Assembly: GCF_011303755.1 (NCBI RefSeq)
Contig: NZ_CP049885.1
Location: 1,036,001-1,100,000 of the forward strand
DNA length: 64,000 bases
DNA from: Acidovorax sp. HDW3
Lineage (GTDB): Bacteria; Pseudomonadota; Gammaproteobacteria; Burkholderiales; Burkholderiaceae_C
Reading direction: 5' to 3'
The notes under the pieces were generated by a model that saw only the letters and a list, made by a program, of their open reading frames with translations, was not told the DNA's origin and ran no database searches. The position numbers were made by a program, and so were the translations under genes. Of this stretch, positions 45,307 to 52,524 are shown one piece after another (the first letter of the stretch is position 1; each line of letters starts with the position of its first letter).

Positions 45307-46221
45307 ATGAGTGATTTCACGAGTAATTTCTGGTCGTTTTATGTGACCGCGTTCACCCTGCTGGGTATCTTCGGCTGTCTGCTGCTGCTGTGGCTGACAG
45401 CGCGTAAGAAGGTCGAATCGGCAGCGGACAACACCACTGGCCACGTCTGGGACGAAGATTTGATGGAGATGAACAACCCCATGCCGCGCTGGTGGATGTG
45501 GATGTTCGTCATCACCGCCGTCTTTGGACTGGGCTACCTGGCGATCTATCCTGGCCTGGGCAAGTTCGCCGGCCAGCTCGGCTGGTCCACCAAGGGTCAG
45601 TATGAGGCCGAGGTAGCAAAGGCTGCCAAGGATCTGGAGCCGATGTACGCGCGCTTTTCCAACATGAAGCCCGAAGACATGGCCGGTGATGCCCAGGCCA
45701 TGGCCATTGGTGAACGTTTGTTCATGAATAACTGCTCGCAGTGCCACGGTTCCGATGCACGCGGCGGCAAGGGTTTCCCGAACCTGATCGACGTTGATTG
45801 GCTCCACGGCGGTACGTCCGACAAAATTCACGAAACCATTGCCCAGGGTCGTGTGGGCGTTATGCCGCCCATGGCTGCTGCGGTGGGTTCGCCTGAAGAT
45901 GTGCGCAACCTTGCGAACTATGTGCTCAGCCTTTCTGGTAGCCCGAATGACTCGTTGCGCGCTTCGCTGGGCAAGGAAAAGTTCGGTGCCTGCGCTGCCT
46001 GTCACGGTATGGACGGCAAGGGTAACCAGGCGTTGGGCGCCCCCAATCTGACCGATGACATTTGGCTGCACGGTTGGGGCGAAAACGCTATCATCGAACG
46101 GATCAACAAAGGCGTCACCAACCAGATGCCGGCGCAGCAAGGTCGCCTGACCGATGCGCAGATCAACGTCCTGACGGCCTACGTTTGGGGCCTGTCGAAC
46201 AAGCCGGCACAAGCGCGGTAA
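45307..46221 (+). CDS. ccoP: cbb3-type cytochrome c oxidase subunit III (dihaem)
   Basis: Dihaem cytochrome c subunit that receives electrons from soluble cytochrome c. It has 304 residues. Two N-terminal membrane segments are seen (FYVTAFTLLGIFGCLLLLWL and WWMWMFVITAVFGLGYLAIY), with two haem motifs, CSQCH (about residue 145) and CAACH (about 230), and distal methionines in VGVMPPM and TNQMPAQ. It is last in ccoNOQP and is followed directly by a terminator. Confidence 0.97.
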   Translation: MSDFTSNFWSFYVTAFTLLGIFGCLLLLWLTARKKVESAADNTTGHVWDEDLMEMNNPMPRWWMWMFVITAVFGLGYLAIYPGLGKFAGQLGWSTKGQYEAEVAKAAKDLEPMYARFSNMKPEDMAGDAQAMAIGERLFMNNCSQCHGSDARGGKGFPNLIDVDWLHGGTSDKIHETIAQGRVGVMPPMAAAVGSPEDVRNLANYVLSLSGSPNDSLRASLGKEKFGACAACHGMDGKGNQALGAPNLTDDIWLHGWGENAIIERINKGVTNQMPAQQGRLTDAQINVLTAYVWGLSNKPAQAR

Positions 46222-46225
46222 AAAC

Positions 46226-46256
46226 AAGGCGGCGCTCTCCAGGCGCCGCCTTTTTG
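46226..46256 (+). terminator. Terminator after ccoP
   Basis: AAGGCGGCGC, loop, GCGCCGCCTT, then TTTGTTTT. It ends the ccoNOQP transcript. Confidence 0.9.
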
Positions 46257-46284
46257 TTTTCTTCTAGATTCCTTTCCACAGTCC

Positions 46285-47727
46285 ATGACCTCGCCTGCTG
46301 GCAAGCCCCGCAAAGTTATTCCTATTGCCCCCGCCGAAGCACCCAAAGAAGGGGGCTTCGCGTCTTTCTACGAAGCCCATAAAAAGGTGTACCCACGCTC
46401 CATCAGCGGTGTGTTTGCCCGCTGGCGCTGGGTGATGGTGTTTCTCACACAACTGGTTTTCTATGGCCTGCCCTGGCTGCAGTGGGGGCAGCGCCAAAGC
46501 GTGCTCTTTGATCTGGAGGCCAAGCGCTTTTACCTTTTTGGCTTGGTGCTGTACCCGCAGGACTTCATCTACCTGACGGCGCTGCTCATCATTTCGGCAC
46601 TGGCCTTGTTCTTGTTCACCGCCGTCGCCGGGCGACTGTGGTGCGGTTTTGCCTGCCCGCAAACCGTGTACACCGAAATTTTCATGTGGATCGAGCACAA
46701 GGTTGAAGGCGACCGCAGTGCCCGGATGCGCTTGGACAACAACGGCTGGACGTTCGAGAAAGTCTGGAAAAAATCACTCAAACAGTTTCTCTGGATCGCC
46801 GTTTCGCTCTGGACCGGGTTCACCTTCGTCGGCTATTTCGTGCCGATCCGTGAGCTGGGAGGGGAACTGCTGGCCTTGCAGGGCGGTTGGCAGATCTTCT
46901 GGGTCGGCTTCTATGGTTTCATGACCTACGGCAACGCCGGCTTCTTGCGCGAGCAGGTGTGCAAATACATGTGCCCCTATGCGCGCTTTCAAAGCGCCAT
47001 GTTCGATAACGACACCATGGTCGTGAGCTACGACCCGGCGCGTGGTGAACCGCGTGCTCCGCGCAAAAAAACTGCCGATTACAAGGCCGACGGCCTGGGT
47101 GACTGCATTGATTGCTCGTTGTGCGTGCAGGTATGCCCTACGGGCATTGATATCCGCGATGGCCTGCAGTACGACTGCATTGGCTGCGGTTTGTGCGTTG
47201 ATGCCTGCAATACGGTAATGGACAAAATGGAGTATCCCCAGGGCCTCATCCGTTACACCACGCAAAACGGCGTTGCCAAGGGGTGGAGCGGGCGCCAGAT
47301 GCTGCGTCGCGTACTGCGTCCACGTGTGCTGATTTATTCTGGGGTGTTGTTGGTCATTAGCGCGGCCATGATTGCTAGCCTGGCAATGCGCGTGCCTCTG
47401 AAGGTGGATGTGGTGCGCGATCGTGCTTCGCTCTCGCGCTTGGTGGCCGGCGGCAAGCTGGAAAACAGTTTCAGCCTGCAGGTCATGAATGCTACTGAGC
47501 AAATGCACCGCTATCGTATCTCTGCGGTTGGGCTCGATGGCCTGGAGGTGGCGTCTGAACCCGAGGTCGAGGTCGAGCCGGCGCAGTCACGCTGGGTGGC
47601 TACACGCTTGCAAATTCCGTACGGTTCGGCAGCGCCAGGATCGCACACTATTTATTTCAAGGTTGAAGCCTTGGATGCGGCCCATGTACAGGTGCAGGAA
47701 AAAGCAGTTTTCCTGGTACCACGTTGA
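46285..47727 (+). CDS. ccoG: cbb3 oxidase assembly protein CcoG (FixG/RdxA), ferredoxin-type
   Basis: Membrane-bound [4Fe-4S] protein, a cupric reductase supplying Cu(I) for cbb3 assembly. It has 480 residues. Membrane segments lie near 55-75, 95-120, 170-190 and 350-370. Two ferredoxin clusters occur as CIDCSLCVQVCPTGID and CIGCGLCVDACNTVMD (about 270-315), with further conserved cysteines in WCGFACPQTVYTE and EQVCKYMCPYARFQ. A C-terminal Ig-like domain follows. The start is ATG 46285, with no strong ribosome site. It lies after the ccoP terminator, so it may have its own promoter or depend on read-through. Confidence 0.95.
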   Translation: MTSPAGKPRKVIPIAPAEAPKEGGFASFYEAHKKVYPRSISGVFARWRWVMVFLTQLVFYGLPWLQWGQRQSVLFDLEAKRFYLFGLVLYPQDFIYLTALLIISALALFLFTAVAGRLWCGFACPQTVYTEIFMWIEHKVEGDRSARMRLDNNGWTFEKVWKKSLKQFLWIAVSLWTGFTFVGYFVPIRELGGELLALQGGWQIFWVGFYGFMTYGNAGFLREQVCKYMCPYARFQSAMFDNDTMVVSYDPARGEPRAPRKKTADYKADGLGDCIDCSLCVQVCPTGIDIRDGLQYDCIGCGLCVDACNTVMDKMEYPQGLIRYTTQNGVAKGWSGRQMLRRVLRPRVLIYSGVLLVISAAMIASLAMRVPLKVDVVRDRASLSRLVAGGKLENSFSLQVMNATEQMHRYRISAVGLDGLEVASEPEVEVEPAQSRWVATRLQIPYGSAAPGSHTIYFKVEALDAAHVQVQEKAVFLVPR

Positions 47728-47750
47728 TTTTTTAAAGGATAAGAGCTGTT

Positions 47751-48044
47751 ATGAGTACAACCCACAGCCCCGCCGCTGCCCTCTCGGTACCGCCGGCCCA
47801 GCCATGGTGGAAATATGGCCATGTGTGGATGCTGATTGCCGGCCCTGCCGTGGTCATCGTCGCTGGTTTCGTCACCCTGTGGCTGGCCGTGCGCCAGCCC
47901 GATCCGGTGATTTCTGAGGACTACTACCGCCAGGGGCTGGAGATCAACAAAACGCTGGCTTCACAAGGAGAAAAGGGCTTGACGCCGGCGATGCAGGGAC
48001 GTAACCACGCCGCTACGCCGGCAGAGGATGCCGTTGGACGTTAA
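47751..48044 (+). CDS. ccoH: FixH/CcoH family cbb3 assembly protein
   Basis: A 97-residue protein with one membrane helix (HVWMLIAGPAVVIVAGFVTLW) and the FixH signature DPVISEDYYRQGLEINKTLA just after it. It is shorter than FixH proteins that carry a full periplasmic domain, which is common in betaproteobacteria. It starts 23 bases after ccoG and is convergent with fnr. It is needed for stability of the assembled oxidase in other species. Confidence 0.9.
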   Translation: MSTTHSPAAALSVPPAQPWWKYGHVWMLIAGPAVVIVAGFVTLWLAVRQPDPVISEDYYRQGLEINKTLASQGEKGLTPAMQGRNHAATPAEDAVGR

Positions 48045-48079
48045 AGGAGGGGGCGAGAAGCGCGTGCTACCAGTAGTTT

Positions 48080-48805
48080 TTATTGGCAGGCTTGCTGGTT
48101 GTTCACCAAGCGCTTGAGGGCATCGGTGCTGAGGATTTTCACGTGGCGCTGTTTGACTTCGACGATGCCCTCTTCGACGAATTTGGAGAAGGTGCGGCTC
48201 ACGGTTTCGAGCTTGAGCCCGAGGTAGCTACCGATTTCTTCACGCGTCATGCGCAGTACCAGTTCAGACTGCGAAAACCCCCGGGCGTGCAAGCGCTGCA
48301 CCAGGTTGAGCAAGAAGGCGGCCAGGCGCTCTTCGGCGCGCATACTGCCCAGCAGCAGCATCACGCCGTGCTCGCGCACGATTTCGCGGCTCATGATCTT
48401 GTGCACGTGGCTTTGCAGTGCCGTGACCTCGCGCGAGAGCTCCTCGATGCGGTCAAACGGCATGACGCAGACCTCGGCATCCTCCAGGGCCACGGCATCG
48501 CAGGTATGGTGGTCGTTGACGATGCCGTCGAGACCGATGATTTCGCCCGCCATTTGAAAGCCGGTCACCTGGTCGCGCCCATCCTCCGTTGCCACGCAGG
48601 TCTTGAAAAAGCCGGTGCGAATGGCGTAGAGCGAGGTGAACGACTCGCCGTTGCGAAACAAGGTGCTGCCACGCTTGATCTTGCGCCGCGTTGCCACAAC
48701 GTCATCGATACGCTGCAGCTGCTGTTCGTTCAGCCCCACGGGCATGCACAGTTCGCGCAAATTACAGTTGGAACAGGCAACTTTGATGGTGGATTGCAAA
48801 TTCAT
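48080..48805 (-). CDS. fnr: FNR-type oxygen-sensing transcription regulator
   Basis: CRP/FNR-family regulator that binds a [4Fe-4S] cluster without oxygen and activates genes for microaerobic life. It has 241 residues. The cluster cysteines align with E. coli FNR: C11, C14 and C20 (VACSNCNLRELC) and C113 (AEVCVMPFD). The helix-turn-helix is TREEIGSYLGLKLETVSRTFSKF near residue 190. I start it at the ATG of MNLQSTIKVACSNC; an upstream ATG would add 20 residues. It is divergent from hemN. The boxes at usp/ccoI, ccoN and hemN are its likely targets. Confidence 0.95.
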   Translation of the reverse strand: MNLQSTIKVACSNCNLRELCMPVGLNEQQLQRIDDVVATRRKIKRGSTLFRNGESFTSLYAIRTGFFKTCVATEDGRDQVTGFQMAGEIIGLDGIVNDHHTCDAVALEDAEVCVMPFDRIEELSREVTALQSHVHKIMSREIVREHGVMLLLGSMRAEERLAAFLLNLVQRLHARGFSQSELVLRMTREEIGSYLGLKLETVSRTFSKFVEEGIVEVKQRHVKILSTDALKRLVNNQQACQ

Positions 48806-48930
48806 GTCGGCAAAAGAGGCAGTGTGAGCCGCCCCGGGTGTCGCTAGGCTGGCAATGCAGGGCATTGTCGGATGTCATCAAATAGCTGACGAACATCAAA
48901 TTGTCGCAGATGCGACAGTCACCTGTTAAA

Positions 48931-48944
48931 TTGATAGAAGTCAA
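48931..48944 (+). promoter_or_regulatory. FNR/Anr-type box upstream of hemN
   Basis: TTGAT-AGAA-GTCAA, 9 of 10 to the consensus and the best of the four boxes in the window. It lies 53 bases before the hemN ATG and 126 bases upstream of the divergent fnr start, so it may also autoregulate fnr. Confidence 0.75.
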
Positions 48945-48996
48945 GATGAAGCAGTCAAGGGTAAGGCATATTACCCTGGCATGCAAGGAAACCCTT

Positions 48997-50379
48997 ATGA
49001 CCGTTATTACCCCCGAACTGCTGCAGCGCTTTGATGTCTCCGGGCCAAGGTACACCTCTTACCCTACCGCAGACCGTTTTGTTGAAGCGTTTGGCCAGGA
49101 GGAATATGCCCTGGCTCTGCAGCAGCGCAAGTTGGGCACAGCCGCCAAGGCGCTGCCGTTGTCGCTCTATGTGCACATTCCGTTCTGTGAATCGCTGTGC
49201 TACTACTGCGCCTGCAACAAAATCATCACCAAGCACCACGATCGTGCCGATGTTTACCTGCGCTACTTGGCGCGTGAGGTCGATTTGCACACTGCCCATT
49301 GCGGTGTCGGCCAGCATGTCAGCCAGTTGCACTTTGGTGGTGGAACGCCCACTTTCCTTTCGGACGAGGGGCTGCGCGAGCTCATGGGCATGCTGCGGCG
49401 CAGCTTCACCTTTGTGCCTGGGGGCGAGTATTCGATCGAGGTCGATCCACGCACCGTCACGCCCGAGCGCCTGGGTCTGCTGGCTGAACTGGGCTTCAAC
49501 CGCCTGAGCTTTGGCGTACAGGATTTTGACCCTGAGGTACAAAAAGCCGTGCACCGCATCCAGCCGGCTGAGCAGGTGTTCGAGCTGGTGGCGGCGGCGC
49601 GTCAGATTGGTTTTGACTCGGTCAACGTCGATCTGATCTACGGCCTGCCGCGCCAGACGCCCGAATCGTTTGACCGCACCCTGGCTCAGGTGGCGCAGCT
49701 GCGCCCGGATCGGATTGCGCTTTATGCCTATGCCCACCTGCCCGAGCGTTTCAAGGCGCAGCGGCGCATCATTAACACCGAGCTGCCGCCGGCCTCGGCC
49801 AAGGTCAACATGCTGGCGCGTTCGCTCGCCGCCTTTATGGATGCAGGCTATGTCTATGTGGGCATGGATCACTTTGCCTTACCTGAAGACGCGCTGGCTG
49901 TTGCCAAGCGCCAGGGCCGCCTGCACCGCAACTTCCAGGGCTACAGCACCCAGCCTGATTGCGATTTGATCGCTCTGGGTGTCTCCGCCATTGGCAAGGT
50001 GGGCGCCACCTACAGCCAAAATGCCAAGACGCTGGAGGAATACTACGATTTCATCGACCAGGGTCGCCTGCCCGTGGTGCGTGGCCTGGCTCTCTCGCGT
50101 GACGACTTGGTGCGCCGCACCGTCATCATGGCGCTGATGTGTCAGGGCGAATTGTTGTTTGAGCCGATGGATTCGGCCTGGCTGATTGACTCGCGCAGCT
50201 ACTTTGCCATCGAGCTGGAGCAGCTGCGCGAAATGCAGGGTCAGGGCCTGGTCGAGGTCAACGACGATGGCGTCAAGGTCACAGCCCTGGGCTGGTTCTT
50301 TGTGCGCGGTGTGGCCATGGTGTTTGACCGTTACCTGCAGGCGGACCGCAACCGCGCCCGTTTCTCGCGCATCATTTGA
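48997..50379 (+). CDS. hemN: Oxygen-independent coproporphyrinogen III oxidase
   Basis: Radical-SAM enzyme making protoporphyrinogen for haem without oxygen. It has 460 residues, the length of true HemN rather than HemW. The radical-SAM cysteines are in PFCESLCYYCACNKI (C-x3-C-x2-C-x-C, the HemN variant), near residues 60-72. The HFGGGTPTFL motif and the N-terminal trip-wire region RYTSYPTADRF are present. AAGGAAA precedes the ATG. It is divergent from fnr with the best FNR box of the window upstream. Confidence 0.96.
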   Translation: MTVITPELLQRFDVSGPRYTSYPTADRFVEAFGQEEYALALQQRKLGTAAKALPLSLYVHIPFCESLCYYCACNKIITKHHDRADVYLRYLAREVDLHTAHCGVGQHVSQLHFGGGTPTFLSDEGLRELMGMLRRSFTFVPGGEYSIEVDPRTVTPERLGLLAELGFNRLSFGVQDFDPEVQKAVHRIQPAEQVFELVAAARQIGFDSVNVDLIYGLPRQTPESFDRTLAQVAQLRPDRIALYAYAHLPERFKAQRRIINTELPPASAKVNMLARSLAAFMDAGYVYVGMDHFALPEDALAVAKRQGRLHRNFQGYSTQPDCDLIALGVSAIGKVGATYSQNAKTLEEYYDFIDQGRLPVVRGLALSRDDLVRRTVIMALMCQGELLFEPMDSAWLIDSRSYFAIELEQLREMQGQGLVEVNDDGVKVTALGWFFVRGVAMVFDRYLQADRNRARFSRII

Positions 50380-50384
50380 GAACT

Positions 50385-51107
50385 GTGCAGGGCCTGGCTT
50401 TCATCGGAACGGCGCTGCTCATGGGGCTCGCTGGCGGGCCGCATTGTCTGGCGATGTGTGCTGCGCCCTGTCATGCCGTCATCACGACGGGCAATGCACC
50501 GGCGCCAGAGCAGCAGACCTTGCAGTGGCTGCCGCAGCAGCGGGCGCAGCGCTGGCGCCGGGCGGTGCTGTTTCATACCGGTCGCCTGTTTGGCTATTCC
50601 CTGGCCGGAGCCTTGGCCGCGTGGGCTATGGCCAGCCTGGCCTGGCTAACGCAGCAAACCGGGGCTTTGCGCCCCCTGTGGGGCTTGAGCCACGTGGCCA
50701 TGTTGGCCTGGGGTGTTTTGATGATGGCACAGGCACGCCAGCCAGCCTGGCTTGAAAATGCCGGGCGGGGGCTGTGGCGGCGCGTGCAGCCGCTGTTGGG
50801 GCGTCCTGGGGGAGTGTGGTTGGCGGGCAGTGGGTGGGCGTTCATGCCTTGTGGCCTGTTGTATTCGGCCCTGCTGGTGGCGGCATTGAGCAATGGGCCG
50901 CTGCAAGGGGCTTTGTCGATGGCGGGCTTTGCTGTGGGTAGCGGGCTGTGGTTGTTTGCTGGCCCCCTGCTGTGGGGGCAATTGCGCCAGCGCCTGAACC
51001 ATTGGCGTGCCAGCTGGGGGACGCGCCTGGCAGGCTTGCTGCTGTTTGGTATTGCGGTCTGGGCCTTGTGGCAAGATCTGAGCCACAACGGCTCTTTGTG
51101 GTGCTGA
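50385..51107 (+). CDS. TauE/SafE-DsbD-like membrane protein of the cbb3/haem locus
   Basis: A 240-residue protein with about six membrane segments. It starts LAFIGTALLMGLAGGPHCLAMC, with cysteines in GGPHCLAMCAAPC, and contains GWAFMPCGLLYSALLVAA, a half-repeat typical of the DsbD_2/UreH-like sulfite-exporter group. Homologues next to cbb3 genes are thought to act in copper or cytochrome maturation, but this is not settled. The start is uncertain: GTG 50385 is used; a TTG overlapping the hemN stop at 50376 is possible. It is co-transcribed with hemN. Confidence 0.78.
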   Translation: MQGLAFIGTALLMGLAGGPHCLAMCAAPCHAVITTGNAPAPEQQTLQWLPQQRAQRWRRAVLFHTGRLFGYSLAGALAAWAMASLAWLTQQTGALRPLWGLSHVAMLAWGVLMMAQARQPAWLENAGRGLWRRVQPLLGRPGGVWLAGSGWAFMPCGLLYSALLVAALSNGPLQGALSMAGFAVGSGLWLFAGPLLWGQLRQRLNHWRASWGTRLAGLLLFGIAVWALWQDLSHNGSLWC

Positions 51108-51249
51108 CGATGGCGCGAATTGGATGCGACAACCCAAAAGTGTATAGACACACGCGTGGCTCCGGCTTTGTCCTGCACGGGGCTAGGGTTGGCGATAATC
51201 CGCGCTGGTTTTTGGCCGCCCGGGCGCGTAAGTGTTGGGCGCGCGCGCA

Positions 51250-52524
51250 GTGAGTCATTCCGTTCTTATCCCCATTGGCCAATTGCGTATTGGCATGTTC
51301 GTCCAGCTTGATCTGGGTTGGATGAACCATCCGTTTCCCGTCAGTAGCTTTCGTATTGCCACGGTCGAGCAATTGGCCAGCTTGCGAACGCTGGGCGTGG
51401 CGCATCTGCGTGTTGTGCCTGACAAAAGCGATCCAGATTTCTCTCTTTCTTTGGCTGCTGCGCAGGATGTCTCGGTGCCGCTTGGGCACGAACCAGAGCC
51501 TGTGGTGATGGCCGGCGGCCTGCTGGCACCGGCACTGGCGCAGCACAACGACGCGTTGCAAAACTGTGAGCGCAGCTTTGGCCTGGCAACGCAGGATTAC
51601 CAGCGCATCACGGAAATGGTTGCTGATGAACCGGCGCAGGCCTTGGCATTGGGACAGGCGCTGGTTGGCGCTTGTGTGGATGAGCTGCTCGAACAGGGCG
51701 ACAGCGTGATCCGACTGCTCTCCGAAGACGTGGGGGTGCGCAGTGCCCAGCACTCGGTCAACGTCATGGTGCTGTGCCTGCTCTTGGGGCGGGCGCTGCA
51801 GCTGCCGGGTGGTGATTTGCGTGCCTTGGGCCTGGCAGCGCTGTTGCACGATATTGGCAAGCAGCGCCTGCCCTTGCACGTGCGCGAACCTTATGCGCAC
51901 CTCAAAGCGCAGGATATGGCACGTTACTGCAGCCATGTCGCTGCCTCGGTCAGCATTGCTGAGCAAATGCAGCTGCCCAGAGAGGTGGTGCAGGCTATTG
52001 CCCAGCACCACGAGCGCACCGATGGCTCGGGTTTTCCGATGCGGTTGCAAGGCGTGGCATTGGGGCGTTATGGGCAAATGTTGGCTTTGGTCAACCATTA
52101 CGATCGCCTGTGCAATCCATCGCATGGTGCTGCCGCCATGACGCCGCACGAGGCGCTGTCGATGTTGTTTGCGCAGTGCCAAACCCAGTTTGATCCCGCC
52201 TTGCTCGGGACTTTCATTCGCATGATGGGCGTTTATCCGCCGGGCTCGGTGGTGCAGCTGCTCAATGATCGGTACGCCATCGTCGTCGCCGTCAATGCAG
52301 CCCGGCCTTTGCGCCCCCGCGTGGTGCTGTATGAACCGCAGCAATCCAAGGAGCAGGCCCAGGTCATCAACCTGGAAAATCACCCTGAGCTGGGCATACG
52401 CCGCAGTCTGCGCCCGGCGCAGCTGCCGCGTGAGGTGCTCGACTACCTCTCCCCCCGACGGCGTATTTGCTACTTTTTTGAACGTGCAGTGGGTGTCGGT
52501 GCGACCCAGGGATGGGGCACTTGA
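51250..52524 (+). CDS. HD-GYP domain protein (c-di-GMP phosphodiesterase)
   Basis: A 424-residue protein. The N-terminal about 130 residues (LIPIGQLRIGMFVQLDLGWMNHPFP) match the DUF3391 domain often fused to HD-GYP. The HD-GYP domain follows with AALLHDIGKQRLPLHVRE and HHERTDGSGFPMRLQG; the GYP motif is GFP here, a tolerated change. Metal-binding histidines and the HD pair are present, so it should hydrolyse c-di-GMP. The start is either GTG 51250 (used) or GTG 51232. A GATAAT -10-like element lies near 51195. It overlaps the GGDEF-EAL gene by 13 bases. Confidence 0.88.
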   Translation: MSHSVLIPIGQLRIGMFVQLDLGWMNHPFPVSSFRIATVEQLASLRTLGVAHLRVVPDKSDPDFSLSLAAAQDVSVPLGHEPEPVVMAGGLLAPALAQHNDALQNCERSFGLATQDYQRITEMVADEPAQALALGQALVGACVDELLEQGDSVIRLLSEDVGVRSAQHSVNVMVLCLLLGRALQLPGGDLRALGLAALLHDIGKQRLPLHVREPYAHLKAQDMARYCSHVAASVSIAEQMQLPREVVQAIAQHHERTDGSGFPMRLQGVALGRYGQMLALVNHYDRLCNPSHGAAAMTPHEALSMLFAQCQTQFDPALLGTFIRMMGVYPPGSVVQLLNDRYAIVVAVNAARPLRPRVVLYEPQQSKEQAQVINLENHPELGIRRSLRPAQLPREVLDYLSPRRRICYFFERAVGVGATQGWGT

